In this document: one piece after another, positions 43,132-52,030 of the stretch | Layout of the letters: each line of letters starts with the position of its first letter | How positions within the stretch are numbered: the stretch's first letter is position 1 | DNA from: Rubripirellula obstinata | GTDB lineage: Bacteria; Planctomycetota; Planctomycetia; Pirellulales; Pirellulaceae | Assembly (NCBI RefSeq): GCF_001642955.1 | Contig: NZ_LWSK01000018.1 | Span: 1-64,000 of the forward strand | Reading direction: 5' to 3' | DNA: 64,000 nt | The notes under the pieces: model-generated | The model's database searches: none | Told to the model about the DNA's origin: nothing | Seen by the model: the letters and a program-made list of their open reading frames with translations, nothing else | Translations under genes and position numbers: made by a program

Positions 43132-43916
43132 ATCAAAGGGGTCAGGCCTCTTTGATTGGTCCAGCGGTTGTGTTATCATGCGGTGCCGCCGTTATGGAGC
43201 CAACGAAATGCCTAGATCACCCCGCGCCGATGAAGCTGGCGGCATCTACCACGCCCTGAATCGTGGAAATCTTAGAGCTGAGATCTTTCATAAAGATGCC
43301 GACTACGAAGCCTTCGAGCGAATCCTTTACGAAGCACTACAAATTCACCAAGTTGAACTGTTTTCGTTTCAACTGATGCCCAATCACTATCACTTGGTCC
43401 TGCGACCGCTGGTCGATGGTGAGATGAGTCGATTCATGGGCTGGGTCGGAGGCACCCACACGATGCGTTATCATGCTCACTACCACACCAGCGGAATGGG
43501 GCATGTTTACCAACAGCGTTACAAAAGCTTTCCGGTCCAAGACGATGAACACTTCTTCGTCGTCTGCCGGTATGTCGAGCGGAATGCGTTGCGTGCTGAG
43601 CTTGTGCAAAAGGCAGAGCAATGGCGTTGGGGGTCACTCTATCGGTGGCGTTGTAAGCCCGAACCGAATCCTCCCTTGCTTTCGCCCTGGCCGATGGCAC
43701 GACTGCCGGGCTGGGTTGATCGAGTCAACCAACCACTCACGGAGCAGGAATTGGCAGCCTGCCAGTTATCGGCTCAGCGTGGCAAACCATTTGGCGAAGA
43801 AGGCTGGGTCGAATCGATCGCCCGCCGACTCAACCTTGAATCAACGATGCGGCCACGCGGCCGAAAACGGATTCGATTCCCGGAAGAAGCCATCAAAGAG
43901 GCCTGACCCCTTTGAT
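43132..43916 (+). mobile_element. RAYT cassette with perfect 25-bp inverted ends
   Basis: The left end 43132-43156 (ATCAAAGGGGTCAGGCC, then TCTTTGAT) is the exact reverse complement of the right end 43892-43916. Each end is itself an interrupted palindrome (ATCAAAG...CTTTGAT) that can fold as a hairpin. Between them lies one RAYT gene. The cassette is 785 bp. Confidence 0.85.
43208..43906 (+). CDS. REP-associated tyrosine transposase (Y1/HUH family)
   Basis: A 232-residue RAYT (TnpA_REP) nuclease that cuts single-stranded hairpin REP DNA. ATG 43208 gives the standard start MPRSPRADEAGGIYHALNRG; an ATG at 43178 is also in frame. The HUH-type motif is His60-Tyr61-His62 in PNHYHLVLRP. The catalytic tyrosine is probably Tyr122 in CRYVERNALRA. 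A C-terminal basic tail RPRGRKRIRFP may bind DNA. Its TGA stop lies in the right end repeat, and its last codons overlap the convergent VTT gene by 14 bp. Both catalytic residues are present, so it may be active. Confidence 0.92.
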   Translation: MPRSPRADEAGGIYHALNRGNLRAEIFHKDADYEAFERILYEALQIHQVELFSFQLMPNHYHLVLRPLVDGEMSRFMGWVGGTHTMRYHAHYHTSGMGHVYQQRYKSFPVQDDEHFFVVCRYVERNALRAELVQKAEQWRWGSLYRWRCKPEPNPPLLSPWPMARLPGWVDRVNQPLTEQELAACQLSAQRGKPFGEEGWVESIARRLNLESTMRPRGRKRIRFPEEAIKEA

Positions 43917-44651
43917 CTGTCTGATGACTTTCTTTGCGACCAATGGGAACAAACCTAGTGCGACAAAGGCGGCCAGAAGTTTTGGTGTGATGATGCCGCT
44001 GGCTCCTTCTTCCGCGAGCGCCGCCAACGTCGGGAAGGTTGAACCGGCGTAGACGAACACGGCGGTCCCGGCCAACATGCCGACTTGGCTGACCCACCAA
44101 AACGTTTGCGTCTTCATCGGTGTCAGGCCCATCACGACGTTGATCACAAAGAATGGGACCGCCGGGATCAAGCGAAGCGTGAATAAATAGAATGCACCTT
44201 CACGTTGCAGGTTTTCATCAAAGGATTTTAGTTTGTCACCAAACTTGGCTTGGATCGTTTCACGAAGCAGATACCGACTAAGCAAAAACGCAACGGTCGC
44301 GCCCAGGGTCGATGCAAAGCTGACAAGAACCAAGCCACGCATGAAGCCAAAGTACCAACCAAACGCCAGCGTCAGCACTGCAGCGCCAGGTAAAGACAAA
44401 CCAGTGACGGCCACGTAGATGGCGAACGCGATTCCGTAAACCAACACCGGGTGATCAGAACGATAGTCTCGCAGCGCGGTTTCCTGTTCGGCCAGGTTGC
44501 TTAGCGTCAAAGAATCTGCAAACAGGAAATACCCAGACGCAACAGCCATTAGGACACCGACAAGAACCATTAACTTTGTTACGGAAAATGAATTCGTGGT
44601 CGGGACGCTTGGTTGCGGGGCGCTTGGTTGCGGGGTCGAATCTTCGGTCAT
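43893..44651 (-). CDS. VTT/TVP38-family membrane protein
   Basis: A 252-residue protein from ATG 44651 with about five to six membrane helices. VTT-domain features are AVTGLSLPGAAVLTLAFGWY, FGFMRGLVLVSFASTLGATV and LRLIPAVPFFVINVVMGLT. These proteins of the SNARE-associated/DedA-like group have roles in lipid scrambling or membrane homeostasis. The last seven codons (IKGVRPL) and the TGA stop are encoded by the RAYT cassette end at 43892-43916. Cassette insertion has therefore replaced the original C-terminus. The frame is open to 44723, without similarity. Confidence 0.87.
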   Translation of the reverse strand: MTEDSTPQPSAPQPSVPTTNSFSVTKLMVLVGVLMAVASGYFLFADSLTLSNLAEQETALRDYRSDHPVLVYGIAFAIYVAVTGLSLPGAAVLTLAFGWYFGFMRGLVLVSFASTLGATVAFLLSRYLLRETIQAKFGDKLKSFDENLQREGAFYLFTLRLIPAVPFFVINVVMGLTPMKTQTFWWVSQVGMLAGTAVFVYAGSTFPTLAALAEEGASGIITPKLLAAFVALGLFPLVAKKVIRQIKGVRPL

Positions 44652-44815
44652 TATTGAGTCGCATTGATGAGGAACGTTGCGTCTTCTATCCACGCTACGT
44701 CTTTGGAAGACACTTCTTACCAATAAAACGCAGGATCTGTCCTATCTAATGAACGAAAAACCAAACCGACCGACGAACCTGCTAAGGATTCGGGACCGTA
44801 ATCGGCAGCAGGATG

Positions 44816-45754
44816 CTAGGAAATCGTATCCGCCGCTGGTCCGCGTTTGAGCAAACGTTCTGCTCGAATACACAAAATCTCTGTCGTCACGATTGATGCA
44901 AAGATTAGCCCGCACCCGGTGTAACCAGATATGCTGAGCCGTTCATTCAAGTAGATCGCTCCCAGGACGGCAGCAAAAAGACTTTCGGAGGACATCAAAA
45001 TCGCGGCAATCGAAGCCGAGGTGAATCGCTGGGCAACCGCCTGTAACGTGAACGCGATTGCACCTGAAATCAGTCCCGCGTAGACGATTTCAGGCATCGC
45101 GTTCCAGATGTCAATTCTTGTCGGCCAGGTTTGGTCGGGAAGCAGTGATGACCAAAAAACCTGCGCGACGCACCCGAGGACACCGCAGGTAAAAAACTGC
45201 ACGGTGGCCATCGTGTAGGGAAGATTACTGTGTGCGGAAAGTCGCCCCACAAAGATCACATGCAGAGCCCAAGCAAGGGCACCGATTAGGACAAAGAAAT
45301 CCCCCGAATTCAACGCCGAAAAATCTCCTGAACTTAATAGATAGACCCCTGCGACACTTAAACAAGCGAGCGGCCAAATGAGTTTCGGCGGAGGCTCTTT
45401 TAGCATCATCCAGGAAAGAAAGGGCACCAAGACAACATACAGAGTTGTCAGGAATCCAGTGTTGGTGACTGATGTGGTTTGCAGGCCGGTTTGTTGCAAC
45501 GCCATTCCGGCAAAGAAAATGCAGCCCAGACCTGCAAAGCGACCCAGCCATGCACCTGTGACTGGATTGCCATCCGGCGCGGTCTTTAATTCTCGCAGAC
45601 AAAGAGGCAGCACGGCGACGGCTGCCAACAAAAAACGAAGGCCCACAAACAACATTGGGCCGATGTCGTCCATGGCATTCTTTTGGGCCAGAAAGCCGAA
45701 ACCCCATATCGCACCGGCCAAGACCAGCAACAGGTTGGCGGTGCTGGTTTTCAT
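44816..45754 (-). CDS. EamA/DMT-family transporter
   Basis: A 312-residue integral membrane protein of the drug/metabolite transporter superfamily. It has ten predicted helices in two EamA repeats: ANLLLVLAGAIWGFGFLAQK at the start and GALAWALHVIFVGRL in the second half. The first repeat begins with the characteristic WG(F)xF and contains a PLCLREL turn. Such proteins export small metabolites; the substrate cannot be predicted. No operon partners are clear; it lies 65 bp downstream of the vWA gene. Confidence 0.87.
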   Translation of the reverse strand: MKTSTANLLLVLAGAIWGFGFLAQKNAMDDIGPMLFVGLRFLLAAVAVLPLCLRELKTAPDGNPVTGAWLGRFAGLGCIFFAGMALQQTGLQTTSVTNTGFLTTLYVVLVPFLSWMMLKEPPPKLIWPLACLSVAGVYLLSSGDFSALNSGDFFVLIGALAWALHVIFVGRLSAHSNLPYTMATVQFFTCGVLGCVAQVFWSSLLPDQTWPTRIDIWNAMPEIVYAGLISGAIAFTLQAVAQRFTSASIAAILMSSESLFAAVLGAIYLNERLSISGYTGCGLIFASIVTTEILCIRAERLLKRGPAADTIS

Positions 45755-45819
45755 CGCAGTGCCGATTTCGCCGTCAAAGATGTAGGAGTGTGTTTAATCA
45801 CGCGAAATAGAGACTGTCC

Positions 45820-47478
45820 TTAAGGCTTGGGCACGTGGCGGTATTGGCCGCGATTTTCTTTGGCGATCCGAGTCATGATGTTGGCACCTTCTTTGCTAAA
45901 GTAGCCAATCGTATGCACGATACTAATCGGCTTGGTTTCGCCAAACAAATTATCGACTCGGTTCTGTTCTTTCAAGAGTTTTGGAATTCCTTCGGGGAAC
46001 TCGCCGTCGGAAAGCAGGAAGATCACGTCAGCTCTTAAGCCGAGTGCAAACTTTAGCGGATCATAAGGTGCTTTTCCACGATCCATGCTGATTCGCATCG
46101 CCCACCGACGCAGTGCTGCTTTATTTTTTTCAGTTGCGTAGACACTGCGAGGCTCGTCGATGCCGGGGTTACTGATACGCATGAAATCGGGCTGTGAATC
46201 AAAGAAGACAACATAGAACCGTTGGTCGGGCGTCAGAAGATCAATCGATTGAAGCAGGGCACGGCGGGCCGATTCAAAGGCGTCACCCATGCTGCCGCTG
46301 CTGTCGACCAGATAGACGAAGTGGTTGCCGCCGCCTTCGACGCCGCAGAACTTTATTTTGGAAACGGAATCAGATTTCAGCATCGTTGCCGTCACGCTAG
46401 GATCACTTTGGCTGGTCATGGCCGCGGCCATGGACGAAACAGGACTAGCGATTGCGTCGGTGGAAAAATCGGCTGCTTTGAATTCGCCAATCGGGCTGAC
46501 TTCATACTCGGTTTCGGTGGGCGTCGGTTCGGTGACTTCCGTTTCAGGCTCAGGCTCGTCAAAACTCTCGATCGAAAAACTTTGCATCGCAGTTTCTTCG
46601 CCGCTAGACGCAGAAGCGGTGAGTGCCACTTGATCTTTGGGCTCGTGTAACTGCAAGGCGACTTCGGCTAACAGGAACAATGCGCCGACGTGAACGACTG
46701 CACTGACCAACATTGCTGCTGATTTCCCACGCTTTTTCGTTGGCGGTTCTTCACCGGTGTTCCAAGTCTCACTGAGCTGGCCAGCAAAGACAATGCTGTC
46801 GTGATCCAATGTTGGCAGCGGTTCTTCGTCAGTCGTAAAAAGTGACGAAGATTCCCGCGCCGCTGGATCGGAATCCGACTCCGTGTCATCGACTGGATTT
46901 GCAACGACCTCATCATCGACCTCATCATCGATTTCGTCGTTCGTCTCGCTGTGATCGACCGGCAGATGATGACTGGATGCGACTTTGTGCCGTGCATCGA
47001 AACGTAGAATTGGGTTTTGGTCAGTGCTGGCAACTGAGGCTTCGACGGCGACGCTGGGCTGAATGTCGCTGTTCCGAATGTCACTGGGCTGAATGTCATT
47101 GGCGGCGATCTGCGCAGAACGCAGATCGTTCCAGCTTGCAAAACGATGCCGCGGTTTTAGAACGGATGTAACAAAATCATCCGATGAGCCGTCGGCTTGA
47201 TCGCTTGTTTGGTTCGGGGGCGATAAGTTCGCCGGCGATGCGGCTGGCGGAGCATCGATTCGCAAACGCTGGTCTTCCAATTCTTGCGTCGCAATTTCAT
47301 CAGACGACCGAGCTTCTTTTAATCGTTTGATGACGATTTCAATTTCAGCGGCTCTTGCGTCCAAGCGGGCAGCAGATGCTTGGCTGCGGATTTTCTGCAG
47401 TTCGAGTTCCAGCAATTGACGAGCGTGATCGCCACTGCTTTGGAGGTTGTTTTGATTGTCCTGGTTGAGGTCAGTCAT
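45820..47478 (-). CDS. Membrane-anchored von Willebrand A-domain protein
   Basis: A 552-residue protein. Residues 17-75 form a charged coiled coil, 76-250 are disordered and acidic, 253-276 are a single membrane helix (MLVSAVVHVGALFLLAEVAL), 285-380 are a Glu/Thr/Pro-rich linker, and 385-552 are a vWA domain. The MIDAS motif DSSGSMG is at 392-398, followed by FLLSDGEFPEG. The vWA domain is outside the helix, probably periplasmic, and binds a divalent cation. N-terminus in the cytoplasm and a vWA domain outside is a common planctomycete arrangement; its ligand is unknown. Confidence 0.82.
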   Translation of the reverse strand: MTDLNQDNQNNLQSSGDHARQLLELELQKIRSQASAARLDARAAEIEIVIKRLKEARSSDEIATQELEDQRLRIDAPPAASPANLSPPNQTSDQADGSSDDFVTSVLKPRHRFASWNDLRSAQIAANDIQPSDIRNSDIQPSVAVEASVASTDQNPILRFDARHKVASSHHLPVDHSETNDEIDDEVDDEVVANPVDDTESDSDPAARESSSLFTTDEEPLPTLDHDSIVFAGQLSETWNTGEEPPTKKRGKSAAMLVSAVVHVGALFLLAEVALQLHEPKDQVALTASASSGEETAMQSFSIESFDEPEPETEVTEPTPTETEYEVSPIGEFKAADFSTDAIASPVSSMAAAMTSQSDPSVTATMLKSDSVSKIKFCGVEGGGNHFVYLVDSSGSMGDAFESARRALLQSIDLLTPDQRFYVVFFDSQPDFMRISNPGIDEPRSVYATEKNKAALRRWAMRISMDRGKAPYDPLKFALGLRADVIFLLSDGEFPEGIPKLLKEQNRVDNLFGETKPISIVHTIGYFSKEGANIMTRIAKENRGQYRHVPKP

Positions 47479-47603
47479 GCCCGCTCACCGTTAGCGAATT
47501 CTGGAGCCCAGAGTTTAGACGATTTCCAAGAGCCGCGTTTTAACTAAATTTAAGAAAGCGAAGCACTTCTCGGTAAACGCCACCCTTGTGCGACCAATGC
47601 TAT

Positions 47604-47668
47604 GGGCATCGCGCGACGCCGTGAAGGGTTTCTGAATTGTTTAACCGCGTGGGCATCGCCCCGCGCGT
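47604..47668 (-). repeat. Family D palindromic repeat, copy 2 (inverted)
   Basis: Reverse complement of the element at 1-64, with few mismatches over about 58 bases (both contain CCCTTCACGGCG and GCGGTTAAAC). With 47682-47711 it forms a long inverted pair around a 13-base loop, a BIME-like arrangement. Confidence 0.8.
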
Positions 47669-47681
47669 TCGGGCCAGCACG

Positions 47682-47711
47682 ACGCGCGGGGCGATGCCCA
47701 CGCGGTTAAAC
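47682..47711 (+). repeat. Family D repeat, copy 3 (30-bp core)
   Basis: The 30-bp core matches 1-30 exactly by eye and is the inverse of 47639-47668. Only the core is present. Confidence 0.8.
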
Positions 47712-47746
47712 GAACTAACCCGTGTTTGCCGGGACCAAAACTCTTC

Positions 47747-47802
47747 ACGGCGTTGGGTTTCGCCCCGCATGGACGCGCGGGGCGATGCCCACGCGGCTAA
47801 AC
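47747..47802 (+). repeat. Family D repeat, copy 4 (rearranged)
   Basis: Contains CTTCACGGCGTTGGG followed by the core ending GCGGCTAAAC (one change from the other copies). The order of the two halves differs from copy 1, which suggests rearrangement of modules. Confidence 0.7.
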
Positions 47803-47843
47803 GAACTATCGGCAAATCTGCAAGCCGCGATAGGCACTCCGAT

Positions 47844-48050
47844 TCAGTCGATCGTGAAGCCGATCTTTACTGTGACTTGCCAGTGAGACACGCATCCATC
47901 GGCGATCGTGCCGCGTGTTTCCACGACTTCAAACCAACTTAGGCCACGTACCGACGCGGATGCTTGGGCGACGGCGTTGTTGACGGCTTCTTCCATCGAC
48001 ACGGTTGATGTACCGACAATTTCAATCTTCTTGTAGGTGTGATGAGGCAC
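47844..48050 (-). CDS. Dodecin flavin-binding protein
   Basis: Dodecins are small dodecameric proteins that store flavins or CoA. I chose GTG at 48050, giving 68 residues, which matches the family, because AAGGA lies 7 bases upstream at 48058-48062; the frame is open to 48113. The signature is YKKIEIVGTSTVSMEEAVNN, then LSWFEVVETRG with the flavin-stacking Trp, and HWQVTVKIGF. It is downstream of the Na+-decarboxylase beta gene on the same strand, 41 bp away. Confidence 0.92.
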   Translation of the reverse strand: MPHHTYKKIEIVGTSTVSMEEAVNNAVAQASASVRGLSWFEVVETRGTIADGCVSHWQVTVKIGFTID

Positions 48051-48057
48051 GGTCGAT

Positions 48058-48062
48058 TCCTT
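48058..48062 (-). promoter_or_regulatory. Ribosome-binding site fixing the dodecin GTG start
   Basis: AAGGA on the minus strand, 7 bases before GTG at 48050. It selects this start over the longer open frame to 48113. Confidence 0.65.
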
Positions 48063-48091
48063 TGAGATGAGTTTGAATTGATTGTTTGAAG

Positions 48092-49240
48092 CTAATTTGC
48101 CAACTGAGACCACAGCACGCCTGCTGCGATCGCTGAACCGATGACGCCAGCAACGTTGGGAGCCATTGCGTGCATCAGCAGGAAGTTTTGTGGATCCGCT
48201 TCGCGACCCACCATGTGAACGACTCTCGCCGAATCGGGAACCGCTGAAACACCGGCAGCACCCAACAGTGGATTGATTTTTTCGCGGAGGAACAAGTTCA
48301 TGAACTTCGCGAACAGCACACCGCTTGCGGTTGCAACCGAGAACGCGACCGCACCAAGAACGAAAATCAAGATTGATTCTTGCTTCAGAAAGTACGGGGC
48401 ACTGGTGCTGGCACCCACGCAGAAACCCAGCAGGATCGTGACGACGTCGATCATCGCGGCACGTGCAGTTGCGGCAAGGCGATCAGTCACCGTGCATTCC
48501 TTCAACAGGTTCCCAAAGAACAGCATTCCGATCAGCACGATCGCACCGGGGGCAAGCATCGTGCAAACGAGGAAACCAATGATCGGGAACAGGATGCGTT
48601 CGCGAGTCGAAACGGTTCGCGAGGGCTTCATGCGAATCACCCGTTCGCTCTTGGTCGTCAACAGCTTCATAATTGGTGGCTGAATCACGGGCACCAAAGC
48701 CATGTAGGAATAGGCCGCGATCGCGATCGCACCGAGCAATTGCGGAGCCAAACGTGACGAGAGGAAAATCGCGGTCGGACCGTCAGCGCCGCCGATGATT
48801 CCAATCGCGCCGGCTTCGTGTGGATCAAATCCAAGAACCAAAGCACCCAGGAACGTTCCGAAAACACCGATCTGAGCCGCTGCGCCCAGCAGGATCAATT
48901 TCGGGTTGGAAAGCATGGTCGAAAAGTCGGTCATCGCACCGATGCCTAAAAAGATCAGCGGCGGATAAACGCCTCTTTCGACCCCAAAGTACAGATACCG
49001 CAGCACGCTGCCTTCGTCATAGACGCTTAGCGGCATTCCGGCGACGGCGGGAATGTTGCCGACAACGATTCCAAAACCAATCGGAACCAACAGCAGCGGT
49101 TCGTAGTCCTTGGCGATCGCCAAGTAGACAAAAATTAGCCCCACGACAATCATAATCGCGTTTCCAATTTCTAAACTTGGAAAGGCAGTCGTGTGGTAGA
49201 GCTGGTCCAGTTTGGACGTCAAAAATTCAAACGTGTTCAT
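48092..49240 (-). CDS. Na+-translocating decarboxylase beta subunit
   Basis: A 382-residue membrane protein of the OadB/GcdB/MmdB family. It couples decarboxylation of the carboxybiotin carrier to Na+ export. Conserved pieces are FLGIGAMTDFSTMLSNPKLI, the Na+-site region GIIGGADGPTAIFLSSRLAP, and the C-terminal GAAGVSAVPDSARV followed by NFLLMHAMAPNVAGVIGSAI. About nine to eleven helices are expected. It lies 21 bp after the gamma gene in the decarboxylase operon. Confidence 0.94.
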   Translation of the reverse strand: MNTFEFLTSKLDQLYHTTAFPSLEIGNAIMIVVGLIFVYLAIAKDYEPLLLVPIGFGIVVGNIPAVAGMPLSVYDEGSVLRYLYFGVERGVYPPLIFLGIGAMTDFSTMLSNPKLILLGAAAQIGVFGTFLGALVLGFDPHEAGAIGIIGGADGPTAIFLSSRLAPQLLGAIAIAAYSYMALVPVIQPPIMKLLTTKSERVIRMKPSRTVSTRERILFPIIGFLVCTMLAPGAIVLIGMLFFGNLLKECTVTDRLAATARAAMIDVVTILLGFCVGASTSAPYFLKQESILIFVLGAVAFSVATASGVLFAKFMNLFLREKINPLLGAAGVSAVPDSARVVHMVGREADPQNFLLMHAMAPNVAGVIGSAIAAGVLWSQLAN

Positions 49241-49261
49241 ATAAGTTGGCCGCTAAGTTCT

Positions 49262-49762
49262 TTAACGATTTCGAGGTTGCAATCGGTGCGATGCGTGATG
49301 TCGCAATCGGCCTTCGAGTGTCCACGCGAGTTCGGAAGGTGTTAGAGGTCGCATCCGAACGACTCGCACGGGCCCCAATTCGTATTCAGCCGCAGCGGCA
49401 GCAATGACCGCGATCAATTCAGGCGTTAGCTCGTCACCCGCTACCGAACTGGCCGCTGCTGAAGTGGCTGCTGCCGAACTGGCTGCTGCAAAGTCAACGG
49501 GCGGCGATGCGGTGTGAGAGTGATTGAGCAAACTTGGCACGGGCTCGCCACCCGCTTCTTTCGACACGCTCGCGGCATCGCTCGATTGAGTCGTTTCCTC
49601 TTGCGAATGTTTTCGCTCGGCAAAGGCAATCACTCGCGGCAGCGCTGAAATGACCAGCACCAAAATAGTGAGCGCCACAAAGACGACCAACATTCCCATG
49701 ATGGCTAACGGGATACCGGACTCGTGAAAGAGCGGCTCGAGGCTGATTTCGCCAAACATCAT
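49262..49762 (-). CDS. Na+-decarboxylase gamma subunit (OadG-like)
   Basis: A 166-residue protein with one N-terminal membrane helix (about 18-40, IPLAIMGMLVVFVALTILVL). Then follow a charged, alanine-rich linker (45-105) and a C-terminal tail LTPELIAVIAAAAAEYELGP. This is the plan of the gamma subunit, which assembles the decarboxylase complex on the membrane. ATG 49762 overlaps the biotin-protein stop (ATGA). Confidence 0.82.
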   Translation of the reverse strand: MMFGEISLEPLFHESGIPLAIMGMLVVFVALTILVLVISALPRVIAFAERKHSQEETTQSSDAASVSKEAGGEPVPSLLNHSHTASPPVDFAAASSAAATSAAASSVAGDELTPELIAVIAAAAAEYELGPVRVVRMRPLTPSELAWTLEGRLRHHASHRLQPRNR

Positions 49763-50166
49763 TCCAGTTCCATCATCAGTTGTCCTTCGGTGACCGAATC
49801 ACCAGCCTTAACGCTGATGGTCTTTACGGTCGCGTCGGCGGGCGCGATGATTTGGTTTTCCATCTTCATCGCCTCCAACGTCAAAAGAACTTGATCGCGG
49901 GTCACGCCTTGGCCTTCGGTAACCGCCACCGACAAAACGACTCCGGCCATCGGGCTAGAAATCGCACCACCCTGCAAAACGGGACGCGGCGCATCGGCAT
50001 GCTTAACCGGTGCCTGCATCGCTGGCGCTTGCGTCGCGGCAGGGGCTGGCCCCGGAATCGCTCCGGTCGATGGCCCAGTCGATGCCGTGACATTTCCGTC
50101 GTCATCCAAACGTTCAACGGTAACCTCGTACGGTTTCCCATCGACGGTGATTCTCAGCTTCTTCAT
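49759..50166 (-). CDS. Biotin carrier subunit of methylmalonyl-CoA decarboxylase
   Basis: A 135-residue biotin carrier. An N-terminal strand domain (MKKLRITVDGKPYEVTVERL) and a Pro/Ala hinge (35-62) precede a lipoyl/biotinyl domain. The biotin-accepting lysine is Lys101 in LEAMKMENQI. It moves CO2 from the carboxyltransferase to the beta subunit. It overlaps the gamma gene and is 19 bp after the carboxyltransferase gene. No biotin carboxylase gene accompanies it, supporting a decarboxylase rather than an ATP-dependent carboxylase. Confidence 0.93.
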   Translation of the reverse strand: MKKLRITVDGKPYEVTVERLDDDGNVTASTGPSTGAIPGPAPAATQAPAMQAPVKHADAPRPVLQGGAISSPMAGVVLSVAVTEGQGVTRDQVLLTLEAMKMENQIIAPADATVKTISVKAGDSVTEGQLMMELE

Positions 50167-50185
50167 TGATAATAGTTCCTGTTGA

Positions 50186-51778
50186 CTACAGCGGGATCAA
50201 ACCGTGCTTTTTAGGTGGACGTGTTTCGCTCTTCTGTAACGTATTGCGAAGTGCCAATGATAACGTGGCGCGAGTCATCGACGGTTCGATCACATCGGTA
50301 ATCATTCCGCGAGAAGCCGCCATGTATGGCGACGCAAATTGTTCGTGATACTCGTTAACCAATTCGTTGCGTTTGGAAACACTGTCTTCGGCAGCTTCGA
50401 TTTCGCGTCGATACAAAACGTTGGCGGCTCCCTCGGCACCCATGACCGCAATCTCGGCGGTTGGCCATGCGTAGACCGCATCCGCCCCCACGTCACGACT
50501 GCACATCGCCAAGTAAGCACCGCCGTAAGCCTTGCGTACAATCAAAGTGATCTTCGGAACGGTCGCGGCACTGTAAGCAAACAACATCTTCGCGCCGTGA
50601 CGAATGATTCCACCCTGTTCTTGCTGAACGCCAGGCAAAAATCCTGGAACATCAACCAACGTTACGAGAGGGATGTTAAATGCATTGCAAAAACGAATGA
50701 ATCGTGCGCCTTTATCGGATGCATCAATGTCAAGTGTTCCCGCTTTGACCTTTGGCTGGTTCGCGACCACGCCGACGACCACGCCATCCAAACGAGCAAA
50801 CCCGACCATAATGCTGGGGGCAAACTGCTCGTGAACTTGAAGAAACTTACCGTCGTCAAAAATTCGTTCGATGATCGGGATCATATCCAGCATTCCGCGA
50901 GCTTCCTCGGGAACCATGTCGTTCATCGCCGGATCCGCTTGCATCGAAATGTGTTCAGTCGGATGGTGTGGCGGGTTGTCCAGATTGTTCGATGGCAGAT
51001 ACGACAACAATTCTCGAACCAACTCCAATGCATGAGCATCGTTCTCGGCGACGAAGTGAACATTGCCGCTGATCATCGCATTGGCAGCCGCACCGCCGAT
51101 TTCTTCCATCGTGGTTTCCACACCGGTGGCAGCTTTAATCACCCCCGGACCACAGATGAACATGCTGGCGTTGTCACGCGTCATGATCAGAAAGTCCATC
51201 AGCGCCGGTGAGTACGCTGCACCACCAGCACAACTGCCCGCGATGACCGCGATTTGCGGCACCAAGCCAGACAATTGAACGTTTCGGTAGAAAACTTGGC
51301 CGTAGCCGGACAGCGAATCCACGCCTTCCTGAATCCGTGCTCCGCCCGAATCGTTGATCGCGACGAACGGCAAACCGCAATCAGCCGCGTAGTCCATCAT
51401 GTCGCAAATTTTCTTTGCATGACGTTGTCCAAGCGCACCACCGCCGACGGTGAAATCCTGCGAAAAACCCGCGACAGGGCGACCGCCGATTTGACCAACA
51501 CCCGTCACCACACCGTCGCCGGGCAGACTCTTGTCCTGCATCCCAAAATCATGACAGTTGTGCTGGACGTGCATGCCCCATTCTAGAAATGTGCCCGGTT
51601 CAAACATCGCATCAAATCGTTCGCGAGCCGTCATGGCACCTTTGGCATGGTGCTTGGCAATGCGTTTTTCACCACCACCGGCCAGTGATTCTTCGCGTTC
51701 TTTTTCTAACCGAGTCAGGAGTTCTTTTTTGATTGTCATAAACAGTGGTCGATTCGTCGTGCTAGTTTCTGTGTCCAC
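50186..51778 (-). CDS. Methylmalonyl-CoA decarboxylase carboxyltransferase subunit
   Basis: A 530-residue carboxyltransferase of the MmdA/PccB family (two crotonase-like halves). It contains AKGAMTARERFDAMFEPGTF, GGARIQEGVDSLSGYGQVFY, GSCAGGAAYSPALMDF and the second-half VDVPGFLPGVQQEQGGIIRH with AKMLFAYSAATVPKI. It transfers carboxyl from methylmalonyl-CoA to biotin. The first start is GTG 51778; ATG 51739 gives 517 residues. First gene of the decarboxylase operon and divergent from the CoA-transferase, with about 260 bp between. Confidence 0.9.
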   Translation of the reverse strand: MDTETSTTNRPLFMTIKKELLTRLEKEREESLAGGGEKRIAKHHAKGAMTARERFDAMFEPGTFLEWGMHVQHNCHDFGMQDKSLPGDGVVTGVGQIGGRPVAGFSQDFTVGGGALGQRHAKKICDMMDYAADCGLPFVAINDSGGARIQEGVDSLSGYGQVFYRNVQLSGLVPQIAVIAGSCAGGAAYSPALMDFLIMTRDNASMFICGPGVIKAATGVETTMEEIGGAAANAMISGNVHFVAENDAHALELVRELLSYLPSNNLDNPPHHPTEHISMQADPAMNDMVPEEARGMLDMIPIIERIFDDGKFLQVHEQFAPSIMVGFARLDGVVVGVVANQPKVKAGTLDIDASDKGARFIRFCNAFNIPLVTLVDVPGFLPGVQQEQGGIIRHGAKMLFAYSAATVPKITLIVRKAYGGAYLAMCSRDVGADAVYAWPTAEIAVMGAEGAANVLYRREIEAAEDSVSKRNELVNEYHEQFASPYMAASRGMITDVIEPSMTRATLSLALRNTLQKSETRPPKKHGLIPL

Positions 51779-52030
51779 GGGATCGCTTGTGGAGTTCGTA
51801 GCTTAGCGATGCAAACCAATCGTGTCATGGGAGACTTCGGCGTTGTAAAAAACTTTCTTCATCATGGCAAAGAATTGTGCTGTAACGGCATGTACGTCAT
51901 TGAAAGATGCCGTAAGATCCACCACTGATTTGCTATAAGAAACGTGGCACAACAATGCAGGTGCGAAAGCGCGCGAAAGTGCACTTACTCAAAGCCTGTG
52001 TCCGCATACGCACACACATAAAACGCATTG

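Larger units (their letters stand above)
47479..47843. other. Repeat-filled intergenic region
   Basis: This 365-bp gap between the vWA gene and dodecin holds no gene. It carries three family D repeat copies and a segment at 47564-47589 resembling 10533-10557. Open frames here are reads through the repeats. Confidence 0.7.

Noticed and set aside
50186-51778. Propionyl-CoA carboxylase beta subunit
   Set aside because: The operon includes gamma and Na+-pump beta subunits and lacks biotin carboxylase, so a decarboxylase role fits better.
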